Shown here: positions 8,029 to 17,333 of the stretch, piece after piece | How the letters are laid out: each line of letters opens with the position of its first letter | Numbering within the stretch: position 1 is the stretch's first letter | From: an uncultured delta proteobacterium | GTDB taxonomy: Bacteria > Desulfobacterota > Desulfobulbia > Desulfobulbales > Desulfurivibrionaceae | Length of the DNA stretch: 64,000 bases | Direction of reading: 5' to 3' | Assembly: GCA_903869265.1 (NCBI GenBank) | Contig: CAIPYE010000010.1 | Span: 62,001-126,000 of the forward strand | Program-made: the position numbers and the translations under genes | The notes under the pieces: generated by a model | Seen by the model: the letters and a program-made list of their open reading frames with translations, nothing else | Database searches by the model: none | What the model was told of the DNA's origin: nothing

Positions 8029-9393
8029 CTACGATACATTTTCGTCAATGGCCCTGACCGCATCGTAAAGCATCCCCGAAGCTAAGCCCGCTAACGAATC
8101 CTTTAACTCGCGTATACCACCCACAACCTTTTCGATTGCATCAGCGAAATCTTTGATATCATCGATGTCCATGCCTTCCCGCACTAGCGGTGACAGTAGC
8201 AATTCCTTTTCATACAGCTTTTCAGTTACCGGGCATAATCCTTTAGGATAATCATAAGTGACGCCCGGATTAAAATTGAAAGGGAACCCCTTTTTCCCGA
8301 TGGCTATTTTTTTCTGGTATAATGGATTGAGGTAGAGCGGCTTTACATATCCCTCCGCAAACGGTGTTGTATCCCAAAACTTTGGCTTCGGCAGCTCAAG
8401 TGCCACTGCACGCAAAAACAGGTTTCGTGATATTCCCACAATCTCCTCATCAAAACGAACCGGATACATGTAATAGGAATGGGTGCTGCCGCTTTCAATC
8501 TGCTGTATGGTCAGGCCGGGAATAGACTTCAATCTGCGATCAAGATAGTGACCCAGCTTTGTCCGGTGAGCCAGGATTCCCTTCAGCTTTTTGAATTGTT
8601 CAATTCCGATAGCCGCTTGAAGCTCCGTGAAACGGTAGTTGCTTCCGATCATGTTCGATATCTCTTCCACCCCGTATGCTTCAGTGGCATTCTCGCCATG
8701 ATTCCGTATTAACCGACATCGAAGCGCAATTTCATCGTTATTAGTGACCAGGAGTCCGCCCTCTCCGGTATGGATGTGTTTGTGGAAGTTCAGGCTGAAT
8801 CCACCTATATCCCCAATCGTACCGACCGACCTTCCCTTGTAGTAAATGCCGGGTGCTTGCGCCGCATCTTCAATAACGCTTAAACCGTGTTTGGCCGCGA
8901 TCTTCATGATTGCATCCATATCAGCGGGATAACCGAATAAATGGACAACCAAAATTGCCTTGGTTCTGGGCGTAATGCGACGCTCAATAGATGCCGGGTC
9001 CAGAGTAAAACGATTTTGATCAAGGTCGGCGAAGATCGGGATGCCGCCGTAGAACAAGACAGAGGTCGCGCTTGCAGACATACTGTACGGGGAACATATC
9101 ACTTCATCCCCCGGCTCGATGCCAACCGCGCCCACCGCAGTCTGCAATCCGGTGGTTAACGAATTGACACTGATTGCATTCTTGAATCCGTATGTTTGCG
9201 CCCACAGATTTTCAAACTCAACGACCTCTTTGCCACCATTGAAAAACTTACCCGCGGCTCCCACAAATCCGGAAAGAATATCCGAATCCAACACGCGCAG
9301 CGCCGCGCTTTTTTCCTCGCTCCCCATCGAAACTCTGTTGGGAAATTCTTTCGTTCTTACGGGCGTTCCACCCAATATCGCAAGTTTACTCAT
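8029..9393 (-). CDS. DegT/DnrJ/EryC1/StrS aminotransferase, long form
   Basis: 454 residues, longer than the 360-400 usual in the family because of C-terminal additions. Motifs: GEEPGD-like VGIEPGDEVICSPYSMSASA, VIEDAAQAPG with Asp176, and GFSLNFHKHIHTGEGG with the PLP lysine at 205. The N-terminal MSKLAILGGTPVRTKEFPN is typical of the StrS-like branch acting on nucleotide sugars or inositols. It stops 4 bp after the preceding oxidoreductase, which could supply its keto substrate. Together they look like an oxidation-transamination pair acting on a glycan precursor. Confidence 0.85.
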   Translation of the reverse strand: MSKLAILGGTPVRTKEFPNRVSMGSEEKSAALRVLDSDILSGFVGAAGKFFNGGKEVVEFENLWAQTYGFKNAISVNSLTTGLQTAVGAVGIEPGDEVICSPYSMSASATSVLFYGGIPIFADLDQNRFTLDPASIERRITPRTKAILVVHLFGYPADMDAIMKIAAKHGLSVIEDAAQAPGIYYKGRSVGTIGDIGGFSLNFHKHIHTGEGGLLVTNNDEIALRCRLIRNHGENATEAYGVEEISNMIGSNYRFTELQAAIGIEQFKKLKGILAHRTKLGHYLDRRLKSIPGLTIQQIESGSTHSYYMYPVRFDEEIVGISRNLFLRAVALELPKPKFWDTTPFAEGYVKPLYLNPLYQKKIAIGKKGFPFNFNPGVTYDYPKGLCPVTEKLYEKELLLSPLVREGMDIDDIKDFADAIEKVVGGIRELKDSLAGLASGMLYDAVRAIDENVS

Positions 9394-9397
9394 GAAA

Positions 9398-10342
9398 TTA
9401 ACGTCCCTGGAGTTTTAAAATGCGTTCTGAAATGCTTACGCTTTCCAAAAAATTATCACGCGGCTCCACCGCCTTCAACATGCCCTTCGCATGGGAGACC
9501 ACATTCATCATATAGTTTTCAAGTACCCCGCCCTGTCGGCTCCGCAAGCAGAGCTTCGGATAGAAATTTCCGATTTGGGCTGACGTGGAAAGCAGTTCAA
9601 GCTCATTACCACAGTCCTTTATCAATACTGCCTTTCGGACAAAATAGAGAGCGATCTCAAAATGAGTAAACTCCACACCTGTAAGACCGATGAATTGCAC
9701 ATTTGCACCATTCCAAACACAAGACACACTCAGAGTGGGATCTGTATCAAATTCATCCAAAACATTGTGATTTACACTAGCATCGGAAAGGTCAATCGTT
9801 GAGCCGAAAAGGAATTCCAGTAAATCGATTGCATGACTGGCATTATTATGAAATCCACGTTGATAGGTGACTACAATGTTAGTACAGCGTTCCTCAGCTA
9901 GGATAGATTCAACTTCCTGCTTTAGTTGAATAATTCCTGGTTGAAAACGACGGAAAAAATTCACCATCACCTTGGTGTTCGTTTTACGATAAAGTTGGAG
10001 TAGCTGCGCCAGCCGGACACGATTAATGTCCACCGGCTTCTCGCAGAACACCAAGGGGGGCCCCTGTTCAAGCATGAGAGAAAGATAATGGTAGTGCGTC
10101 ACCGTTGGAGTGCTGATCACCACAATGTCATAGTTCTGATATGTTGCAGGGTCCAACTCATGCAAGCACCGCACACCATAACGCTCTGCGACTCTATGGG
10201 AGACTTCGGTGTCGATATCATAAACCTCAAACTCAATCTCAGAGTCAAGGTGGAATGCCTTCGCATAAGTCGATACAGACTCGGTTTCAAAGTCATACAT
10301 CGCGCCAATGTTTCCACATCCAATGATCAAGGCTTTATACAT
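9398..10342 (-). CDS. Gfo/Idh/MocA-family NAD(P)-dependent oxidoreductase
   Basis: 314 residues. The N-terminal Rossmann motif is ALIIGCGNIGAMYD. The second half of the fold includes YDIVVISTPTVTHYHYLSLM and the family hallmark CEKPVD near residue 100, and HNNASHAIDLLEFLFG carries the conserved His-Asp pair of the substrate domain. It would oxidise or reduce a ring hydroxyl of a nucleotide sugar. It lies directly between pseI and the DegT aminotransferase, 4 bp from the latter, which suggests a shared substrate. Confidence 0.85.
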   Translation of the reverse strand: MYKALIIGCGNIGAMYDFETESVSTYAKAFHLDSEIEFEVYDIDTEVSHRVAERYGVRCLHELDPATYQNYDIVVISTPTVTHYHYLSLMLEQGPPLVFCEKPVDINRVRLAQLLQLYRKTNTKVMVNFFRRFQPGIIQLKQEVESILAEERCTNIVVTYQRGFHNNASHAIDLLEFLFGSTIDLSDASVNHNVLDEFDTDPTLSVSCVWNGANVQFIGLTGVEFTHFEIALYFVRKAVLIKDCGNELELLSTSAQIGNFYPKLCLRSRQGGVLENYMMNVVSHAKGMLKAVEPRDNFLESVSISERILKLQGR

Positions 10343-10348
10343 AATTCT

Positions 10349-11404
10349 TCAATGGAACGCATTCCAACTCAGCGCTGTTCCGCGCTTCATATCCTGCGTA
10401 ACCTTCATTCCCAACACTTGCTCCAGATACTTCGCAGGTAAACCTAGTCCTGGTCGTATTGCGCGCACATTCTCGCGCGTCAGTACATCTCCCGCTTTAA
10501 GATCTTGCACCACATATAGCGAGCGGCGGAACTGAAGAGATTTCTTTTCGGCGTCAACAGGGCCGTAGCTCACTCGCCCAAGCGCCTGCCAAGCCCGTTC
10601 AATTTCCACGAACAGTTGCGTCATTTCGGCAGGTTCCATGGAAAAAGTGCTATCCACCCCGCCATCGCCGCGATTTAGGGTAAAGTGTTTTTCGATAACA
10701 GTCGCCCCCAGTGCCACGCTGGCCACAGACACGCCTATGCCCATGGTGTGATCAGACAGACCCACTTCGCAGCCGAACAATTCACGCAGATGCGGGATGG
10801 TCAAAATATTGGTGTTCGCTGCCGTAGCGGGATAGGTGCTGGTACATTTGAGCAGGACCAACTCTTTACAACCTGCCTCGCGTGCGGCACGCACAGTCTC
10901 ATCCAGCTCGGCCACTGTAGCCAAGCCGGTGGAAATAATCAGCGGCTTGCCGGTTGCCGCTACACGGCGAATCAGCGGCAGGTCTGTGTTCTCAAACGAA
11001 GCAATCTTGTAGCACGGCACATTGAGACTTTCAAGGAAATCGACCGCCGTATCATCAAACGGGGTACTGAAAGCGATGATGCCCAATTCGTGCGCACGAT
11101 CAAAAATCGGCTTGTGCCATTCCCACGGAGTGTAGGCCTCCCCGTAGAGTTTGTAGAGCGAAGTCCCCGTCCACAGGCTGTTCGGATCGCTGATGTAAAA
11201 CTCACGCTCATCCAAATCCAGCGTCATGGTATCCGGGGTGTAGGTCTGTATCTTCAGTGCGTGCGCACCCGTTCTAGCCGCTGCCTCAACGATTTCCAAG
11301 GCGCGATCTAACGACTGATTATGGTTTCCGGACAGTTCGGCGATGACAAAAGGAGCCTTGTTTCGACCAATAATCCGATCGGCAATTTTAATTGATTTAT
11401 TCAT
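10349..11404 (-). CDS. pseI: Pseudaminic acid synthase
   Basis: About 351 residues of the NeuB superfamily. FVIAELSGNHNQSLDRALEI is the pseudaminate-synthase version of the NeuB N-terminus. HALKIQTYTPDTMTLD, PCYKIASFEN, LLKCTSTYPA, GLSDHTMGIGVSVASVALGA and EKHFTLNRGDGGVDSTFSM follow, and a C-terminal antifreeze-like (SAF) domain closes it (RRSLYVVQDLKAGDVLTREN). It condenses 2,4-diacetamido-2,4,6-trideoxy-L-altrose with phosphoenolpyruvate. The ATG at 11404 is preferred; a TTG two codons upstream overlaps the pseG-pseH stop. It sits in a complete pse set. Confidence 0.95.
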   Translation of the reverse strand: MNKSIKIADRIIGRNKAPFVIAELSGNHNQSLDRALEIVEAAARTGAHALKIQTYTPDTMTLDLDEREFYISDPNSLWTGTSLYKLYGEAYTPWEWHKPIFDRAHELGIIAFSTPFDDTAVDFLESLNVPCYKIASFENTDLPLIRRVAATGKPLIISTGLATVAELDETVRAAREAGCKELVLLKCTSTYPATAANTNILTIPHLRELFGCEVGLSDHTMGIGVSVASVALGATVIEKHFTLNRGDGGVDSTFSMEPAEMTQLFVEIERAWQALGRVSYGPVDAEKKSLQFRRSLYVVQDLKAGDVLTRENVRAIRPGLGLPAKYLEQVLGMKVTQDMKRGTALSWNAFH

Positions 11405-11406
11405 TT

Positions 11407-12915
11407 TCAATGCAATTTTTTCGAGTAGTAGGTGGATTCAATTTGGTATCCAGCTCCGGAAAACAACCTCTGTGAACGCTCATTTTCCCCCAGCACATGC
11501 GCGCAAATTTTGCGAATTTCTGGATGATTAGCCACAAGCCATTGCTCGGCACTTTGCAACAAGCTTTGCCCCAGACCAAAAGATGTGCTATCTGGAACAA
11601 CGTAAATCGAAATTTCCGCCTCATCGTTCCGCTTATCAAAGCGAACAACCCCAACCGGAGATTCCGACCGCTGTCCTATGAGCAGCATTTTCTCGGGATC
11701 GTCCAACACAGAAGCAAACCAACTTTGGTGATCCTGCCAGTCGATCACATCCGCGTTACGGGAAACCTCTCTAATACTTGGGTGATTACGCCACTGAAAT
11801 AACTTTCTCGAATCTTCCGGTCTTGCCACCCGAATTTCAATATCACTTATGCCCAAACTTGCAATGGCCAGCAATGCCCCGCGACCATTGACAACTTGCA
11901 TGCTATTGCGAGAAACAAGCTCTCTCAATCTAGCATTTTCAATCAGCGCACAGGCATGTCTTAGGATAACTTGCTTCAAATCAGCTTTGATTTCTGGAAA
12001 ATATAGCAAACCCTCACGGGCAGCATCTGCAAGCTGCTTCTGCTGGTTGACTGCGGTACAAAAAACCAATGTAGGCAAACCCAAGCAACAACGCTCCCAT
12101 GTTGCCGAGCCCCCCGCACCAATGGCGAGATCGGCTGCTGCGATCAACTCCGCCATCTTCTCGGTTTGCACATAACATATAAACCCATGCTGTACACATG
12201 CCACTTTGATTTTTTCAAGGCAAGGATGCAGTGCACCGATCACCACATCGACATAAAGACCGCGAATGTCGATCTCGGAGAGCGCCTCAATTGCTTGCCC
12301 CGTATAGTTGTCGGCATCTACACCGCCAAAAAACACCAGAATTCGTTTGACCGGCCCTGTGCGCGGCTTGACTTGCCCACGCAGCTTTCGGAACTCATCC
12401 CGCAGCAAAGCATAGCGAGGACCCAGTAGCAACTGACAATGCGCTGGCACTTTATCGGCATAACGAGTCTGCATATCAGCATAAAAATTCTGATCCAGCA
12501 GCACATCGCAATCGTGTTGACGGTCGGCGATATCATCGACGACCATGATCTTTTTTGCCGTTTCACGCAAGGCACTTTCCCAGCGCGCATCCAATGCATA
12601 GTGGTCAACAACCAGCCAATCCCAAACCTGACCAGACAGCGCCTGAATAGTTACTTGCGCATCCTGCGCTTGACTGCTTCCCAGCCAACTCGCATGAGCC
12701 AGATCATCAGCGGGATACGGGATTGCATCACTACCCAGCGATACGAGCTCCATGTCTTTTGCGGATAGCATATCGCGCAAATACACCAGCAGACCGCAGC
12801 TGACAAAGCGAATGTGCGCACCTCGCTGCTTCAGTGCATCAGCCAAAGTCAAGCAACGCATGAAATGTCCGGTGCCGATTTGGTTTGATGCGTCTACGCG
12901 AAATGCAATATTCAT
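11407..12915 (-). CDS. pseG: PseG-PseH fusion: UDP-sugar hydrolase plus N-acetyltransferase
   Basis: About 502 residues with two domains. Residues 1-330 are PseG-like: NIAFRVDASNQIGTGHFMRC at the start, VDHYALDARWE, FFGGVDADNYT and GAGGSATWERCCLGLPTLVF, the GT-B-like UDP-sugar hydrolase that releases UDP from UDP-2,4-diacetamido-trideoxy-altrose. Residues 345-502 form a GNAT domain (IRVARPEDSRKLFQWRNHP, VGVVRFDKRNDEAEISIYV, GLGQSLLQSAEQWL, HVLGENERSQRLFSGAGY) matching PseH, the N4-acetyltransferase acting one step earlier. In Campylobacter and Helicobacter these are separate proteins. The start ATG at 12915 fits the conserved N-terminus. Confidence 0.9.
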   Translation of the reverse strand: MNIAFRVDASNQIGTGHFMRCLTLADALKQRGAHIRFVSCGLLVYLRDMLSAKDMELVSLGSDAIPYPADDLAHASWLGSSQAQDAQVTIQALSGQVWDWLVVDHYALDARWESALRETAKKIMVVDDIADRQHDCDVLLDQNFYADMQTRYADKVPAHCQLLLGPRYALLRDEFRKLRGQVKPRTGPVKRILVFFGGVDADNYTGQAIEALSEIDIRGLYVDVVIGALHPCLEKIKVACVQHGFICYVQTEKMAELIAAADLAIGAGGSATWERCCLGLPTLVFCTAVNQQKQLADAAREGLLYFPEIKADLKQVILRHACALIENARLRELVSRNSMQVVNGRGALLAIASLGISDIEIRVARPEDSRKLFQWRNHPSIREVSRNADVIDWQDHQSWFASVLDDPEKMLLIGQRSESPVGVVRFDKRNDEAEISIYVVPDSTSFGLGQSLLQSAEQWLVANHPEIRKICAHVLGENERSQRLFSGAGYQIESTYYSKKLH

Positions 12916-12934
12916 AGTCACACAAGACGGCAAG

Positions 12935-13630
12935 TTAGATGTTTTTTTTACTCAGGAAGCAAGCCTTTGCCATTTCAAGATCCTCTGCATCGTCAATATC
13001 CATCGCTGACATCCAGCTTAGTTCATGAAATATGTGACTTGGCACGTAAAATGTTTTTGCAGACTTAAGCGCTGGAGCCCGAGCAACCCATATTGCGCCG
13101 CTCGGGCAATATAAAGGTGGCAAATCTTGAGAACGGGCGACCCGGGCCTCTGGGAATAAGTAATCAGGCACACCCTGCTCATTCAGTTTGGCTGCCCACC
13201 AGGGATTCATCCAACCAAAACGAAAACTGCTAATCTGTGATTCGGCGTTTCGATTTTCAAAATTCTGAATTGAAGCCGTTATGTCCTTTGCATCACGGAG
13301 TGGACAATTCGCCATCAGTTGCGACACAATATCAAACTGTTCACCCCAGTATTGTTCTGCCTGCCTGAGCGCCGCAAGGGTTGCCTCACTCGACGGCGTT
13401 ATGTCATCGGCTGCCGAGTCACGCAGAAAAGGCACCGCAGCACCAAATGAACGAGCTATCTCCGCGATTTCATGATCATCTGTTGACACAACCACCTGAT
13501 CAAATTGACACGATTGCAATGCAGCTTCCACGCTCCATGTCAACATGGGTTTCCCATGAAAATCCAAAATATTCTTGTGGGGCAGTCGCTTCGAGCCGCC
13601 GCGGGCCAAGATGATCGCAATATGTTTCAT
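12935..13630 (-). CDS. pseF: CMP-pseudaminic acid cytidylyltransferase
   Basis: 231 residues of the CMP-NeuNAc synthetase family. It starts IAIILARGGSKRLPHKNILD (nucleotide-binding loop), followed by DQVVVSTDDHEIAEIARSFG, QLMANCPLRDAKDI and a C-terminal MDIDDAEDLEMAKA with the metal-binding Asp pair. The chosen ATG at 13630 overlaps the SDR stop codon (TAATG), which fits both the family N-terminus and coupling. It activates pseudaminic acid with CTP, the last step before transfer to the glycan or flagellin. PseF is preferred over NeuA/LegF because of the neighbouring pse genes. Confidence 0.9.
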   Translation of the reverse strand: MKHIAIILARGGSKRLPHKNILDFHGKPMLTWSVEAALQSCQFDQVVVSTDDHEIAEIARSFGAAVPFLRDSAADDITPSSEATLAALRQAEQYWGEQFDIVSQLMANCPLRDAKDITASIQNFENRNAESQISSFRFGWMNPWWAAKLNEQGVPDYLFPEARVARSQDLPPLYCPSGAIWVARAPALKSAKTFYVPSHIFHELSWMSAMDIDDAEDLEMAKACFLSKKNI

Positions 13631-14391
13631 TACCAAATCCCCCATCCACCATCCACTGCAAAAATATGCCCCGTAACACCCGAGCATTTGTCTGACAACA
13701 TCATGTCCACTGGGTCGACCACTTCGTTGTCTCTCAACATTCGCCCCATTGGACAAAGCTGCGCATAACGTTGTTTGAAAGCCTCATCAACACGTCCCTC
13801 TACCCCGCCAAACGCAACACAATTAACTTGAATGCCTTTCTCAGCCAGACGAACCGCTAACTCCTTGGTCAAATGCGCGAGAGCAGCCTTTGCCACACCA
13901 TAGTGCACCGGCGATTGTTTAATCGGATCGGTGTACAAATGCGGGTTCGCGGCGACCGTTCCATACTGCGAGCCGATGTTTACAACTCTGCGTATTTGGC
14001 TATCTTTCTGGGTAGTCAAAGCCATCGTTAACTCGTAAGGCACGATAACATCGAGCAAATATTCATTAGCAAAATTCTCTCGGCTTACCAGACCCTCTTC
14101 TCCAATTTTCAGAAAGCCGATGCTTCGCGCATTGTTAACCAGACAATCAGGCTGAATGTCCTGACGATCAAGCTGCTCTCGAAGAGTTTTTATCGCGTCA
14201 GTTTCCGTAAGGTCTACCTTAATCCCCACGAATCTCTCACCATGGTGCGCATGCTCCGCCGCCAACTTCTCTAAAGATTCATGTGTTCGACAGGTGGTAA
14301 TGACACGATCTCCGGTAACCAAAAAATGACTAACCAGAGAACGCCCAAACTTGCCGCCCCCCCCCGTAATCAATATTGTTCTTGGATTCAC
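13630..14391 (-). CDS. Short-chain dehydrogenase/reductase of the glycan locus
   Basis: 253 residues, a classical SDR. It has TILITGGGGKFGRSL as the nucleotide-binding loop, KVDLTETDAI, CLVNNARSIG, a catalytic Ser in RRVVNIGSQYG, HYGVAKAAL with the YxxxK pair, and a C-terminal GHIFAVDGGWG. The start is a GTG at 14391 in a GTGA overlap with the upstream oxidoreductase. PtmA-like SDRs occur beside nonulosonic-acid genes in Campylobacter, but the substrate here is unknown. A G9 run (14357-14365) encodes the TGGGG loop at residues 9-13, so slippage would switch the gene off almost at the start. Confidence 0.85.
   Translation of the reverse strand: MNPRTILITGGGGKFGRSLVSHFLVTGDRVITTCRTHESLEKLAAEHAHHGERFVGIKVDLTETDAIKTLREQLDRQDIQPDCLVNNARSIGFLKIGEEGLVSRENFANEYLLDVIVPYELTMALTTQKDSQIRRVVNIGSQYGTVAANPHLYTDPIKQSPVHYGVAKAALAHLTKELAVRLAEKGIQVNCVAFGGVEGRVDEAFKQRYAQLCPMGRMLRDNEVVDPVDMMLSDKCSGVTGHIFAVDGGWGIW
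14357..14365 (-). repeat. G9 homopolymer in coding strand (candidate phase-variation tract)
   Basis: Nine consecutive C on the plus strand, read as G9 about ten codons into the SDR gene, within its NAD(P)-binding glycine loop. The frame is open at this length. Confidence 0.77.
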
Positions 14392-15284
14392 AGCACTCTC
14401 CCGGACTCGATCATGTTGACGACTTCCAGCATAAAATCCGGATCGATACGCACATCCCGATGAATGATTCCCTGAACAAACTCAAACAACGCGCTCTTGA
14501 AAGCAAAGTAGCTGTCCTGAAAAAACAAATCCTTCCAGTCAAATTCACCAATAACTCGCAGCGTAAGTGGCGCACAAGATGAACCCATCGCACTTACGAG
14601 CACCTGCAACCCCTCGCTGTATCTAACGGCCAATGTTGTCGAATCATCGTTTCGCCAAGTTTGAATAAGCTCTACCGAACCCCGTTCGCTGGCAAGCAAC
14701 AGCAGTGGCTCAATGACATGTACGGCATACTTTTCCCAATCTTTTGGAGTTGTGGCGTGAATATGGCGCAGACGACCAATCTGAGTCAAGTCTGCCCCGG
14801 ACAACTGAAATTCCTTCGCATACCTCAAAGGCGAACAAGAAAATAGTTGGCCGGGGTATTGCTGACGGTCAAGTAACCGTCTTGCTTCAGTGACTGACAG
14901 TGCAAGTGGTTTGTCCACGTAAATTGGAATGCCGGCATCAAGAAATGGCGCAGCATATTCGTAATGCGTTTCTGCATCATCACGTGCCAGCAGAATCCCG
15001 TCTACCTGACCGATCATGTCAGTGTAGTGGTCGACCACTGTTTCGATTAGTGAGGCTTTGGCGATATTCGATGCGATCTTTTTGTCTTGTGCCCATACAT
15101 GCGTAACTTTAGCTTCGGCTATCGCGTCTTTTGGAAATTGCTGCTTCTCAAGGTAGCGGGGAATAATGGGGAAGCCACATCCCTCCATTGCCACGGGATC
15201 ATAGCCGTTAAAAATAGCTGGCCATGAATAGGGATGTCCATTACCGGATGAAAGGCCGATAACCCCAAGACGAATTAAGCTCAA
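14388..15284 (-). CDS. Gfo/Idh/MocA-family oxidoreductase, second copy
   Basis: 298 residues. The Rossmann start is LIRLGVIGLSSGNGHPYSWP. QVDGILLARDDAETHYEYAA and IPIYVDKPLALSVTEARRLL are the family motifs (the usual EKP is DKP here). It starts with a TTG at 15284 behind GGAGAG. It ends in an overlap with the SDR, so the pair is coupled and may act in sequence on one intermediate. It is unlike the other Gfo/Idh/MocA protein at 9398-10342, so it is probably not a recent duplicate. Confidence 0.8.
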   Translation of the reverse strand: MSLIRLGVIGLSSGNGHPYSWPAIFNGYDPVAMEGCGFPIIPRYLEKQQFPKDAIAEAKVTHVWAQDKKIASNIAKASLIETVVDHYTDMIGQVDGILLARDDAETHYEYAAPFLDAGIPIYVDKPLALSVTEARRLLDRQQYPGQLFSCSPLRYAKEFQLSGADLTQIGRLRHIHATTPKDWEKYAVHVIEPLLLLASERGSVELIQTWRNDDSTTLAVRYSEGLQVLVSAMGSSCAPLTLRVIGEFDWKDLFFQDSYFAFKSALFEFVQGIIHRDVRIDPDFMLEVVNMIESGRVL

Positions 15285-15285
15285 A

Positions 15286-16167
15286 CTAGACTCTCCAAAG
15301 AGCGGGGTTTACAAACAAGATGTCATTGCAGGCTAAATTTGATGCATCGAAGCTAGCATCGACAGAAAAAGCTTCAACACATGAATGGAGCTGCGCCAGA
15401 TTCTCTACACCAACCAAAACCGCGTCCACGTATGGAATATCTCGCACAAACGATAGAGCTGCCTGGCTGAGGGTCATACCTTGCTCTTGAGCGGCAGCAT
15501 GCCATTTGGCCAGTAGTGGTCGAATAGAATCAAAGTACGCAGGAATCTGACTCAACGGCATCAATAACAAGCCCTGCAAGAATACTGATCTAACGTGAAT
15601 TTCAACCCCTTCTTTTTTTAGTCGCTCCAATTGTCCATGCACCAGCATTCTTTGATCCAGAACGCTAACGGGGAGCTGAACGATGTCTGGTTTGAATATT
15701 TCCAGAACCGCATCGGCTTGAGCTCCATCGTAGACCGAAACGCCGATGTTCTCTACAAAACCTTTTGCTTTTAGTTCCAACAGAGCATCGACCAGCTTTG
15801 AACCACCGGGCACAAGAAGGTCATTTGCATGGTGAACCAGAAGTCCATCTATTCTTTGGCACGCTAGGCGTTGAAGTGACTGCTGAAACACCTGGATAAG
15901 CTGAGACGCTTGCTCATTTATTATAACTGGTGTCCCAAACCTCGGTGTTTTTGAAATTATGCGAAACATCTGCAATGGATTGGCGCCCAATACCGATTCT
16001 GCTTCACCATATAAAGATGCAGTATCCAAGACTTGAATCCCGCAATTTTGTGCCTCAACCAGTATAGCTGTTACTGTTCCTGGCTCGGTAATTCCAGACT
16101 GGTTGGCAACCCCATAGTGAAGACCCCACTGAACGGTTCCCAACCCAAGCTTATTAATACTTTTCAT
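15286..16167 (-). CDS. Aldo/keto reductase-family protein
   Basis: 293 residues with a TIM-barrel AKR layout: KLGLGTVQWGLHYGVANQ at the start, IQVLDTASLYGEAESVLG (the catalytic Asp and Tyr), GLLVHHANDL (His), VENIGVSVYDGAQADAVLEI and VDAVLVGVENLAQLHSCVEA. The ATG at 16167 forms an ATGA overlap with the stop of pseC, so it was chosen over an upstream start inside pseC. AKR proteins of this branch are frequent in nonulosonic acid clusters, where they reduce sugar intermediates. The exact step is unknown. Confidence 0.82.
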   Translation of the reverse strand: MKSINKLGLGTVQWGLHYGVANQSGITEPGTVTAILVEAQNCGIQVLDTASLYGEAESVLGANPLQMFRIISKTPRFGTPVIINEQASQLIQVFQQSLQRLACQRIDGLLVHHANDLLVPGGSKLVDALLELKAKGFVENIGVSVYDGAQADAVLEIFKPDIVQLPVSVLDQRMLVHGQLERLKKEGVEIHVRSVFLQGLLLMPLSQIPAYFDSIRPLLAKWHAAAQEQGMTLSQAALSFVRDIPYVDAVLVGVENLAQLHSCVEAFSVDASFDASNLACNDILFVNPALWRV

Positions 16168-17333
16168 TCTGCTAAAGCTGCATGCAAGGCGTGAACTACA
16201 ATGTCTTGCTGGCCCCAAGTCAATGCCGGATACATGGGTACACTGATCGCCTCTGAATAATATTGCTCGGCTTGCGGGCAGTGTCCCGCTCTGAAACCCA
16301 TCTGCTCATAATAGGGCTGGCGATAGACTGGGATATAGTGCAAATTTACGCGTACCCCTGCCGCATGCATCACTTCATAGACTTGGCGTTGCGTCTTGTT
16401 GATTTCACCCAACCTCAAACGAATAACGTAAAGGTGGTAACCGGAATAGCTGTCTGCGTGTTGCCACGGACACTGTACTGGCAGACTAGATAACCTCTGA
16501 TCGTAACGCTTTGCAATAGCGTGGCGACTCGTAACAAACTCGTCCACCCGCTGCATCTGACTCAAACCCAATGCCGCTTGTATATCGGTCATACGGTAGT
16601 TGAAGCCCAGACCAATCTGTTGATAGTTCCAAATTTCTTCCGGTGGACGGGGGCACATTTCTGCTGCGCTGCTGGAGATTCCGTGGCTGCGCAGCAGGCG
16701 CATTTCCTTAGCCACAGACTCGTCGTTGGTCAACGCCATCCCACCTTCACCGGTAGTGATAATCTTGACCGGATGAAAGCTGAACACGGTAATGTCGCTA
16801 TATCGACAATTACCGATGAGTTCCCCTTTGTAACGGCCCCCGATAGCGTGCGATGCGTCTTCGATGATCTTGAAACCGTATTGCTGGCTGAGCGCGTGAA
16901 TACCAGCCATGTCGCAAGGTTGGCCGCAGAGGTGAACGGGGATGACAACCTTGGGCAAAGTGCCCGCTTTTTTCGCTATGAATAACTTTTCAGCTAAAAG
17001 CTCCACGCTCAGGTTGTAAGTATTCGGATTGATATCTATAAAATCCACCGTCGCGCCGCAATAAAGCGCACAGTTAGCGCTGGCGACGAAGGTGACAGGT
17101 GTGGTCCAAACTAGGTCGCCTTTGTCGACGCCCAAGGCCAGACAGGCAATATGCAGCGCACTAGTAGCGCTGTTTACTGCCACCGCATGCTGCGCACCGC
17201 AGTAAGTGGCGACGACTTTTTCAAAAGCGGGAACGACCGAGCCTTGGGTCAGGAAGTCCGAGCGCAAAACTTCTACGACTGCATCAATGTCTGCTTGGTT
17301 AATGTCTTGGCGTCCGTAGGGGATCATGGTCAT
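16164..17333 (-). CDS. pseC: UDP-4-amino-4,6-dideoxy-N-acetyl-beta-L-altrosamine transaminase
   Basis: 389 residues, DegT family. IPYGRQDINQADIDAVVEVL is the PseC N-terminal signature. Further motifs are AVNSATSALHIACLALGV, TTPVTFVASANCALYCGA, IIEDASHAIGG with the cofactor Asp159, and FSFHPVKIITTGEGGM with the PLP lysine at 190. It aminates the 4-keto product of PseB. The start is the ATG at 17333 in an ATGA overlap with pseB. Immediate coupling to pseB makes the assignment firm. Confidence 0.95.
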   Translation of the reverse strand: MTMIPYGRQDINQADIDAVVEVLRSDFLTQGSVVPAFEKVVATYCGAQHAVAVNSATSALHIACLALGVDKGDLVWTTPVTFVASANCALYCGATVDFIDINPNTYNLSVELLAEKLFIAKKAGTLPKVVIPVHLCGQPCDMAGIHALSQQYGFKIIEDASHAIGGRYKGELIGNCRYSDITVFSFHPVKIITTGEGGMALTNDESVAKEMRLLRSHGISSSAAEMCPRPPEEIWNYQQIGLGFNYRMTDIQAALGLSQMQRVDEFVTSRHAIAKRYDQRLSSLPVQCPWQHADSYSGYHLYVIRLRLGEINKTQRQVYEVMHAAGVRVNLHYIPVYRQPYYEQMGFRAGHCPQAEQYYSEAISVPMYPALTWGQQDIVVHALHAALAE

